A stretch of 64,000 nt of DNA from Schistocephalus solidus (Eukaryota > Platyhelminthes > Cestoda > Diphyllobothriidea > Diphyllobothriidae), in the NCBI GenBank assembly GCA_017591395.1, contig WEDG01003468.1:1-64000 (forward strand), in the 5' to 3' direction. Below the pieces are notes generated by a model that saw only the letters and a list, made by a program, of their open reading frames with translations, was not told the DNA's origin and did no database searches. The position numbers and the translations under genes were made by a program. The stretch's first letter is position 1. Each line of letters begins with the position of its first letter. Positions 55,701 to 64,000 of this stretch are shown here, in pieces.

Positions 55701-56220
55701 ATAGATGTTTTATCAAAGTACCCGGAAGGGCACTGTCATTGGATAAAAATAAAGTAAAACGAGTGCGAAATCATGTACAGTTAACTTTGAATAGTAGGTC
55801 AGCTATTGGCGATGACAATTGGCACAAATCAGTGTGCTTAACTGATACAATAAAAGAGCAGACAGTGAAAAACACTCATTAGGCATTTTATGGAAGAAGC
55901 ATATCTTTGAATGGGGTTTGCGGGATTTTAAGGAGAAAAAAATGTCGCTCCTGAGTGAAAAACGTACGCGTTAGGTATGACCGACATGCTGATGAGAGCG
56001 TATGAGGGTTCAAAACGCTCCTCATCGTGGGAGAAATCCTGTAACCACAGAGGCTACTTTTCAGCACCGCAGGTGTGATCCCCATGCGTATCGACTGGCT
56101 GTAAGCGTAACCGTCAAGGACGCCAGGCAGGGGAAAAACTTCGCAGGCATCATCCGTGCGCTTAGGGTCGAATGAGGAAAGGACCGTAGTGATCGCGATG
56201 GTCATAGTAGAATTGCCAGT
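55690..56220 (-). repeat. D-family repeat with (GATA)n tail, minus copy
   Basis: Read on the minus strand it runs from ccttcctcattcgaccctaa through cctaacgcgtacg... to caatgacagtgcccttccgg and ends in a short (ATCT)n run at about 55694-55712. The plus-strand copy at 58570-59045 shows the same blocks. The short frames in it (for example 55888-56205) are not conserved between copies beyond about 35 codons. A 3' end with a microsatellite suggests the truncated 3' part of a LINE, or a SINE. Confidence 0.7.
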
Positions 56221-56289
56221 TTAGCAAAATTATAAGCCGCAACAATGTTAATTTCCACCCACGCCTTCTTCCCTACAGTTTACAGTCCC

Positions 56290-57838
56290 CACCACCATGT
56301 ATTCCATTTTTATAAACACAAATGAACGTACCTTGCGTCCCACAAATACGCACAGTATTGTTTCACCTAATGCGAGGTTATTCATGAATAAGATGACTGA
56401 GTTAAGAACTGTAGCTTTTGAGTTTGACCCAAATGTGAATCACAGAAACTTGGGCTCACTCTCTCATTTTTGAATCGATGCTCACTTTAGCTAATTTTAG
56501 TATCTATCGACAGGACCGCGTTGAAACGTGGCAGTGGCTCTCTTCTTTACATTAGATCATCTTTTGTGCATATCCCCCTACGATCTAAGCATTTCTTCAG
56601 TTTCCGGAAATAATTGTTTCGTTTCAGTCATCCTCCTGCACAAGAAAAAAAACCATAATTGGCTGTGTCTATAATCCTTCTTTTTTATTCCGGCAATAAA
56701 GTCCAGCTCTGTGAACTCTTTGAAAAATTTGCAGAAGCTCCGTTTGATGTAAAAATAATTGTAGGAGTGTTTATTTTGACAGAAATCGACTGGCATGTAA
56801 ATACATCTCTGCCAAAAATTCGAGAACTTGTTGAACATGATTTACTTTTCACATACGTCTCAATTAGTCAGCTCAGTGATTAGAAAAGATATAAGTTAAC
56901 ATTTAATTTTTTCTAATGCTGTCCATCCTTCGGTTATGAATTTTCACCAAAATCCTTTTACAGGTGATCATTTATTCATTCATTGTTATTTTCCAGTCTA
57001 CTCCTCTGTTAAACCAGAATTAAAAAGTTCCTATTTTGTCGTTGCTCATTGTAACAAAGAATTATTTAATAATTTTACAGGCACTTTATATAAGCCGATT
57101 TTTTTCCACGATATATTGCAACGCTTAACAAAAGGTTTCTTTACTTTCATTCAACAGAATACCTTTATATCATATGCTGCTTCTTCCACATTCCAAACAC
57201 TTACTTCAAATGGACTTATTACGAAGGCAGCTCAAGGATTCATCAATAAGTTCCTTATCGGTCCACTTAAGGATCCCACAAATATTTGAATTAGCTTCAA
57301 AAATGAGGATCACGTGGGATAGGCGTAAATAGTCTCTAGCAATTAGCGATGATAATACTTCCAGATCTGTTTCATAACTGTTCCGTCTCCGTTCTTCCAC
57401 TCAATCTCAAAAAGTCATTCCACCCTTACTCGACTGCAATGATAATTTCATTACAGAGGATTTGGACAAATCAGAATTGTTAAATACCTTCTTTGAGAAC
57501 CATTTAACTCTTATAATTAATCCCATCCCTTCAATTTCTCTGACGTCTCCTGCGTTGTTCACTACCATTAATTTTGTTCCTACAAATATTCAGAAACAGG
57601 TAAGCAACTTATTCAATCATACTCAGTTGGAACTGAAAACAAGCAAAATTCCCTTATTAAATAGCACAGAGCTGTTATCAGATTTTATCGAGAATGGTTT
57701 CCTTCCTGATTATTGGAAAACCTCTATTATTATTCCTGTATTTAAATCTGGCTAATGCTCGGATGTTCACCATCACGCCGTTTTAATAAAACGCCTTCTC
57801 TTGCTAAGCTCTTTGAAAACTAATTGCCCTACAATTAA
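56290..57838 (+). pseudogene. LINE B fragment, plus-strand copy (endonuclease to start of RT)
   Basis: Blocks in order: PNARLFMNKMTELRT with FEFDPNV (about 56360-56450), LLYIRSSFVHI, CFVSVILLHKKK, KIIVGVFILTEIDW (56659-56883), FTGDHLFIHC (56936-57289) and in 57462-57755 FLPDYWKTSIIIPVFKSG; LFEKLIAL-like sequence reaches about 57830. Two catalytic positions differ from the minus copy: GDF is GVF (Asp lost) and SDH is GDH. The rest of the RT is missing because repeat R begins at 57851. Confidence 0.8.
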
Positions 57839-57850
57839 TACTTGATGACA

Positions 57851-58432
57851 TGACAGTTCGACCGTCAATTTCGACGAGGTCTAACGTATGCTCCACACCA
57901 GGTGGTGCAGGGACGGTGACTTGCACGTGAATTAGATTTAGTGATTGTAACCTTGGGTTGCAGCTACCGCACTCCCTCCTCCTCCTCCTCCTCCTCCCCC
58001 ACCTGAACCCGTTGTCAAGACAGAGTCAAGAAGACCGGAGATGGGAGAGGGCGCAGGTGGCTGGTGTGGCCAGAGCCGCCCCTGGGTGGACCACCACACC
58101 TGGCTCGGATCCCACGGAGTGGGAGTGCCATAAAGGCTACATTAAGAAGGAGCCATTGCAGTCTGACTCTCAGTCCACCAGTCAGCCACTCTACACAAAA
58201 CACACATTGGGTTGACCACGCGGTCCGAGTTATCCCGTCAGTTGGTAACCTTCCAAACCACGGCTTTTAGCGCACCGTGATAGTTTCAAGCGCATCAGAT
58301 TGTTTATAGTGAGGAAAATACGCTGAGCTCTCGACCTCACTCTCTCTCCCACCCCTACAATCAGATCACCATCCGAGCCGGTCAATTGTCTGAGGTGAGA
58401 GTGGGCGCATTGGCATCTGCCACGCCTTAAGG
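57851..58432 (+). repeat. R-family repeat copy
   Basis: Begins gacagttcgaccgtcaattt and goes through the family blocks ggacggtgacttgcacg, (CTC)n at about 57974-57996, aagaaggagccattgcag, ccgtcagttggtaaccttcc, cggcttttagcgcaccgtg and cctcactctctctcccac. Ends near 58432. It interrupts or abuts the plus-strand LINE B copy. Confidence 0.75.
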
Positions 58433-58569
58433 CGATGGTGCTTGCGACCCTAACCTTCTTCCCGGTATCGACCCTACACGGACTGTTGACGATCGTATTG
58501 GGTACCTCTGTCGATAGTCTCAGAAATCAGCAATGAGAGTATCATGGTCACATCTCTGGCAATTCGGCA

Positions 58570-59045
58570 ATGATCTTCGTGTCCTCCACTGTCCCTTCCT
58601 CATTCGACTCTAAGCGTACTGATGATGTCCGCGAAGGTTTCCCCTGCCTAGCATCCTTGACGATAGCTAGTCGATACGCATTGTGATCACACCTGCGGTG
58701 GTGAAAAGTAGCCCCTGTCGTTACATACTTCCTCCCACGAGGAGGAGCTTTTTAATCGTCGTTTTCTCTCATCAGCATGTCGGTCCTACCTCATGCGTTT
58801 TTTCTAACACAATGGACAATTTTTATTTACTTGAAAACCCGCAAGTCCCATTCAACCTATACCTTTTCCATAAAAATGCTCAAAGAGTTTCCTATGTGTC
58901 TGCGCGTTTTATTTATTTTTTTGACCACACTGATTTTTCTCCTTTGTCATCACCAAGAAGCTGACCTACTATTCATAACCTAACGGTACACCATTGCGTA
59001 TTCGTTTTATTTTTCCCAATGACAGTGCCCTTCCGGATACTCGAA
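58570..59045 (+). repeat. D-family repeat, plus copy
   Basis: Blocks ccttcctcattcgactctaa, gatcacacctgcggtggtg, catcagcatgtcggtccta and caatgacagtgcccttccgg match the minus copy at 55690-56220 in order and spacing. The (ATCT)n tail is replaced by an A-rich end (about 59045-59060). Confidence 0.7.
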
Positions 59046-59079
59046 TAAAAAAATACATATATACCTATTCCATAAACGA

Positions 59080-59620
59080 TTGCATCTCATTCGTGTTCTT
59101 CGGCACTTTCATGTTCCTGAAGCTTGCACTCTCTTTGCACATCCATCCTCGTTTACTATGAGCCCGAGAGAGTGCATCTCCTTTCATGGAAATTCACTTT
59201 TCTTCATATTGACCTTAAAGCCGTTGTCGATCAGGTTGTCCACAACCTGTTCTAGCCTTTGCCTCAACTCTTCCTCTTCCCATCCATCTCCATTTGTAAG
59301 TAGGCCTCGAATAGATAAGTCCTGGCAAAAAACTCCTCTCCGTTCAGACTTGTAATTATCTGCTCTAACATTGGTCGAGGGTAAGGATAATATTCCAGTG
59401 CGTCATTAGAATAGTCTGAATGCAATCATAATTGTCCTTGTGGGTTTCTTCACCACCACAATCGGAGCAGCCCATGCTGAATAATTTGTGGGGCAAATAA
59501 TACCATTCTGCTGCAACCGTTCCAAGTTCACCTCGACGACTGCTTTTACTGCAAACACGACACGTCGAGTTAGCTTAAAAACCCGCTTTTTCTCTTGCTA
59601 TCACTCGCAAACCAACCTTC
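59080..59620 (-). pseudogene. Ty3/gypsy reverse transcriptase fragment
   Basis: Minus-strand blocks: VEVNLERLQQNGII, SAWAAPIVVVKKPTRTI, then in another frame DYSNDALEYYPYPRPM, LNGEEFFARTYLFEAYLQME, and further LEQVVDNLIDNGFKVN with MHSLGLIVNEDGC. In the fourth block the usual catalytic Asp (K-D-L) is Tyr. About 60 residues that should carry the YLDD box between YLQME and LEQVV are missing, so there is an internal deletion plus frameshifts. Probably the same gypsy group as 46372-48640, where this RT part is absent. Confidence 0.8.
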
Positions 59621-59734
59621 GTCTTTGTGCATCTGCCGACCGCCTTCTGCATATACCCATTCTTCAGGACGTTTTGGGTAGTTTGGTGGACAGCGCTGTC
59701 TATTGTGGCGGTCTTAGTAAAAGAGCTTGTATCT

Positions 59735-59950
59735 CAGCAGGCGTCAAGTTTCCGTTATGGCAACGACATCGGGGTTGAGTTCTGGGGCCAGCGCCTAGAT
59801 TTCGTCCATTTTCAAAATGAGACTTTGAGCAATAGTACATGAAATAATCAATTTGGCCTCAGCATTTCCAGTATTAGAGCGTCTGCCATTTCGCGGGATT
59901 GAATGCAAAAGTGTGTCGGTTCAGACTGGGTCAAAATCGTTTCCACGACG
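59735..59950 (-). pseudogene. LINE A-like endonuclease start fragment
   Basis: Minus-strand PELNPDVVAITET, and at the DNA level tttccgttatggcaacgaca (plus strand, about 59749), match 44168-44190 in LINE A. Upstream, cgcgggattgaatgc-like sequence is also shared with 44310-44330. Truncated after ITET by the gypsy RT remnant's surroundings. Confidence 0.65.
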
Positions 59951-60318
59951 CCAAAGCTCTTAGGGAGATCGACCTTCGCCTCATAAAGTACCATTGGACA
60001 TAGAGAGCTAACTTGCAGTTTGATTTCTGTGATAGACCCAAACCCGGTGGCTAGGGCCATTGATGAGATATCGCTTGCAGTGAGATCTATGATGTGGAGG
60101 CGACGAAACTTTGAGGAAACAGGCCCTTACTTACACCAAATAAATAAGAAATGTTGAGAGGTCCAGTCGGCAAACACGCGTTTTGGGTAATTCTTCATTG
60201 AGGCTGTACAGTTGCAAGGGACATCAAAATATAAGGGGGTTGAGAGGGTTTATAAGTGTCGATTTGTTAATATTGATCGTTCCCATACCGCCTGTGTAGT
60301 GAGGTCGGCGTTTTGAGG

Positions 60319-61430
60319 TCAGTTGGACTGGGGAGGGTGGGGAGGAAGGGCAAGGTGTGAGCGATTTTCAGAGGTCAAGTAAGAGGGAAGGGAGTGAACA
60401 TCACTGTCACCTGCGCGGAGTGAACAGCTGTTATCAGGGGTGGTAACCGGGTTTGAACACAACACGAAGTCGTCGTTGGCTGTGGAAGGGAGAGCGCCTG
60501 TATTAACATCTTCTGACAGCACAATGCCGAAATCGATCTATTTTCATCTTTGCCTCACCAGACAGGTCTGTGTTCACGTATCCTCCTTTCCAGGCCTCCC
60601 GTTTTACGGTCAATATATTCCGCTCCACCAGAGCAAGTGATCGAATAAATCCTCATTGATGCGCCCTTCAACGGGAGTCCATCTTAACCTCCCACGCGTG
60701 GGAGGGGCAAATTCATGAAACATGCTCGCGGGATCGTCGCGGGGAAAATGCTCGTGATTGCTGTTTTGGACGTCGTCTCACTCGTTCGCTTGTTGCATCC
60801 CGTACGAAGGGCCGTCTTATGAGCATCGTCTTTATTTTCTGCAGTTTAAGTCGTAGGCTTTTCAGTGCGCTCCCTAATATTTCGAAGGATGTATCTCTCT
60901 GGGTATCCGTTTTCACGAAGCGTGTTCTGCAGCTGCTGAAACTCTGCTTCAACGACTTCAGGAGAGCAGACATATCGCACTCTAGCTGCCAGACCCTGGA
61001 CTAAATTTCGTTTTATATTCAGTGGAACAAAACTGTGAAAATTAATGTATTGAACCGTACAGATTTTCTTTCGGAATACCCTACACTAGATCGATTCGTC
61101 GTCTTGCCTGCGCAGAAGGACATCGAGGAACGCGATTTTGTTATCCACCTCGCACTCTACAGAAAACTTGAGCCAGGGATGCACACTGTTAGACTTCTGA
61201 GCTAGGGCGCCCGTGTCGATTTTATGAACTTTCAGGCAGAAGATTCCATTCACATACAGAGCGTAGAAGTGGAGAACATCGATGCCTTGTTTTCTTGATC
61301 TTGCCCATAAAGGGATCTGTGAGAAACGGTCCAAGTTTTGAACCCATCCCAACACCGTATAACTGGCTGTTGCAGAGGAACTGGAAATTTTATGTGCATC
61401 ACATCAGTAGTTTTTCGCTTTCCTAGAGAA
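60319..61430 (-). mobile_element. Penelope-like element remnant (RT end plus GIY-YIG endonuclease)
   Basis: Minus-strand order: RT palm end (61086-61355), RT thumb-like region in a second frame (about 61060-60830: VPLNIKRNLVQGLAARVRYV, RENGYPERYILRNIRERTEK), an insertion/linker, a GIY-YIG nuclease (about 60660-60545: IYSITCSGGAEYIDRKTGG, RRIREHRPVW) and a Ser/Pro-rich tail (60319-60522). RT followed by GIY-YIG is specific to Penelope-like elements. In the palm the catalytic YVDD box reads YVNG, and stops occur after DDESI, after EKPTT and after RPVW, so it is inactive. It is a different family from the fragment at 15668-16102. Confidence 0.82.
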
Positions 61431-61465
61431 AACTACGAGTAAACATCATATTAAAGTTTCGAATT

Positions 61466-61708
61466 ATGAATGGCCTGGACTGTTGCTGTGTTCCCAATTA
61501 TTTTTCACTCAGGCTAACAAGCTTTCTTTGCGCGGTCGTACCCCCAAAACTACACACAGATAAAGCAGGGATCGATGGTCGCAAATTCTTCTTCAGTAAC
61601 AGAGTGGTTGCAGCGTGGAACGTTCTGCCCGCGGATGTTTTTCTTTTCAGCAATGGGAATTTCTTAAAGTGCAAACTGAATGCGCATGAAACATCTCAGT
61701 TAGTCTAA
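61466..61708 (+). pseudogene. LINE RT 3'-terminal fragment
   Basis: The frame contains GRKFFFSNRVVAAWNVLPAD and NGNFLKCKLNA, matching the common C-terminal block (r..fF..R....WN.LP..v.....v..FK..L) of CR1/Jockey-type LINE proteins, as seen also at the end of LINE A. Only this last piece is present, a typical 5'-truncated insertion. Confidence 0.7.
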
Positions 61709-61719
61709 TGTAGTGTTGT

Positions 61720-64000
61720 TATACTACTCACAATAAGGGAGTAGTACTTTGTGTGCATTATTTAGATTATTCGACGGCTGCCTTCTTTTCCGAGGTCATT
61801 ATGCAACTAATTTCTTTTCGATTTTCCTTATGCTTTGATGCTTTCTTAGCCACAATGTAATCTTCAGACAAGGCTACTCTGCCACTTAAGCCACTGAAAA
61901 TATTTTGGGAAAAATTGCTTAGGCATTTAATCCCGCACATTTAGTTGTTGGATACCTATACATCTTCAATAAATAATTTGTTTTGTTTGACAACCCAATG
62001 GTATTTTGACAGTCAATAAGAAGACCTTTGAGAGTTAATTTTAAAAATAATAAGTAGCAACTGAACGGTGTTCAGTTTATGCTTATAAGAAGCAGTCAGA
62101 TATTAAAAATATCAACGAACGGATAAAACCTCCTTCAAAATTCATTAAAAAGAAAAAAATGATGTTGGTTGGTTATTTTTTAGGATACAAAAGCTATCGC
62201 TGATAGAAATGTGAAAATGTCTGTGGAACAGGACCATCCTGCAGGTATAAAAGGGTACGAAATTCTCCTCACCAGTACAGAATTCCTAAACGGGGTGAGG
62301 CTATTCGCTGTAGATGCCATCATAATATTTTTTTGATGACGGCAGAATCAACCGTCAAGGTGGCGAGAAGGAGGAACCTACCACTATCTTTGACCGTCTG
62401 CTTAGGTTCGAAGCCAGGAGGGACAATAAAGTCCGTGAGGGGCATCAAATCGTGGGGTGGTGACTATACTATGTACGTGTTTGCTGCCCGAATAAACAAC
62501 CAGCAAGTTATTTCAAACACATAAATTTGTCGCATTTTATGGGATCCAGAAAGTTAATGTGAGATAAAGGGGCATTTATACTTAAAGCTGACAGGCAAGC
62601 GTGGGACTTGTCTCTTTTTATACATTTCCACTAAACTTCATGACAGGTTATTGCAGAAAAAGCTCAAAACTCTCAGTTATCGGAGGTAATTATCAAAGAC
62701 AAATATTAGGAAATTGTCCATCGAGCCGTGCGTTTGAATATCAATCGCCCAGAGTAGGATTTTTGTTACATCACACACCAGTTTCTCGGCGCTGTATGGC
62801 CTACTGAAGATATTAATAATATCCCAAAATTAAATAAAATAAACTAAACTAAGTGTTTGAAATCTAAAAGGAAATTGGAAACAAATCTTTAGCGCCTTCA
62901 AAAAACAGAAGAAAGCTTTGGCATACACTACAGTTTTGGCCAGCTGGATGCATGTTTGGGAGGAGAATAAAAGTGACAGAGTCTGAATGCATTGGATAGC
63001 GTATACTCCAGCTGCTAGCACAGAATCTATTCTCATTCACGTGCGCCTAATATTTGCTGACGTATTACATTACGCTATCACATAGGACCTCTTACATGTT
63101 CCACAATAACTTCGAAAATAACAAATACACCTAAAATCGATCTGACCATATGGTCCAAAATTCCCCATAATTCCTTTCTATTGTGACATACTAAATTCTT
63201 ACTGAATTCGCACCTGAGTATCGTTACTCTCTTTTGCTCTATGAATGAATGCTCGCCTTAATTGGTAAATTACTTACTGATCAGCGTTCAGCACTACCTT
63301 GGACGTATAAAGGCAGCGTACTTAAAAACAGAATTCAGAGATTCAGGCACAACTACCCCAGTAATAAAAAAACAGGCTTTATGGGCCAAAGTACCTTACG
63401 CGGTTCAGTGCGCTCCGCATATTTAATTAATTCGAGCACGAGAAGAGCTCTATGGTCGCTAGCAACTATGCCAACAGTGTCCTTCTCACCAATGTTTACA
63501 CTGCTGCGGTGGTGACGCGTCAGTGATTTATTATACAGTGCTAATTGACCTGCGCATCATATACCACCTGAGACAGAGTCCAAAATAACAAAGGTGGGAT
63601 CGCACACGATGGCCGAAAAATGCTAAACTGCCCCTCTGCATATGCCAGGCATGCCTGGTCCGCGCATAATGGACCAGATTGAGTTAAGTATGCTAAGAGC
63701 ACATTCCCGCATGCTAGGTTAGAATGGGCTCCTGTTACCTTTTAGATCTACTCTTTTAGATCTTATAATTCGCTGTATGAGTCAGCTGGCCCAGATCGCT
63801 TAGTTCAGTCAATTTCTTGCCTTTTATTTGTTTTTTTATTTGAAGTGAAGCTTGAGGCATGTAACCGAAAATTAAACTGTTAGATGATTGTCATCAACTT
63901 AAGAAAAAAAATTGAAAATAATCTAAATAATCAACTGTATTATCCCGCTTAATTTGTTATCGTCAATGATGGGTGCATAATGTCCGTTGGTTAACTGCCT
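61720..64000. other. AT-rich, no recognised gene
   Basis: Short frames only. A perfect 14-bp palindrome ccaggcatgcctgg lies at 63645-63658. Nothing else recognised. Confidence 0.4.

Noticed and set aside
63645..63658. Perfect 14-bp palindrome considered as a regulatory operator
   Set aside because: No gene nearby and short palindromes of this length occur by chance in 64 kb.

Overview
The window looks like flatworm nuclear DNA, most likely from a tapeworm of the Diphyllobothriidea group (Spirometra / Dibothriocephalus / Schistocephalus type). It has no bacterial-style gene packing. The only host protein-coding gene I can support is a Rap1-type small GTPase with very large introns, and almost everything else recognisable is decayed transposable-element DNA. 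The organism call is inference: it rests on gene structure and on remembered resemblance of the transposons (C2H2-finger tails, Penelope-like GIY-YIG elements, CR1-like LINEs) to those of tapeworm genomes, not on a search.

Host gene: two minus-strand exons of one Rap1 gene lie about 22 kb apart (start exon 34260-34442, second exon 12002-12283). They join in phase 0 with canonical splice sites and give residues 1-155 of a protein usually about 184 residues long. The last exon, which should carry the end of the G domain and the lipidated C-terminus, was not found; it would lie below 12001 or outside the window.

Layout. 1-12 kb (presumably the next Rap1 intron): little recognised sequence, a dispersed GC-rich repeat (family R, 4.16-5.16 kb) with a tRNA-like SINE inside it, two zinc-finger remnants of retroelement type, a repeat with a degenerate telomere-like tail (7.1-7.45 kb), a 240-bp polypyrimidine tract, and a MITE-like element (10.85-11.36 kb). 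12.3-34.3 kb (large Rap1 intron): a head-to-tail R cluster, a second MITE-like copy with clear terminal inverted repeats (14.66-15.02 kb), further telomere-like tracts flanking a Penelope-like fragment (15.4-16.2 kb), LINE reverse-transcriptase remnants (16.4-17.2 and 19.1-19.45 kb), several SINEs, two inverted-repeat hairpins near 24 kb, then AT-richer DNA with no recognised genes. 34.5-41.4 kb: AT-rich, upstream of the Rap1 start, nothing recognised except weak tRNA-like sites.

41.4-61.7 kb is a nested transposon graveyard: a nearly full-length CR1-like LINE (A, minus), a Ty3/gypsy pol remnant (minus), four pieces of a second LINE family (B, both strands), a LINE connector fragment interrupted by a microsatellite-tailed repeat (family D, two copies in opposite orientation), another R copy cutting LINE B, a second gypsy RT remnant, a Penelope-like RT plus GIY-YIG remnant, and a LINE 3' end. 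All carry stops, frameshifts or lost catalytic residues, so none looks autonomous. I found no complete uncharacterised gene system. The most noteworthy items are the undescribed-looking repeat families (MITE pair, telomere-like-tailed repeat beside a Penelope fragment, R repeat with an internal module of about 390 bp).
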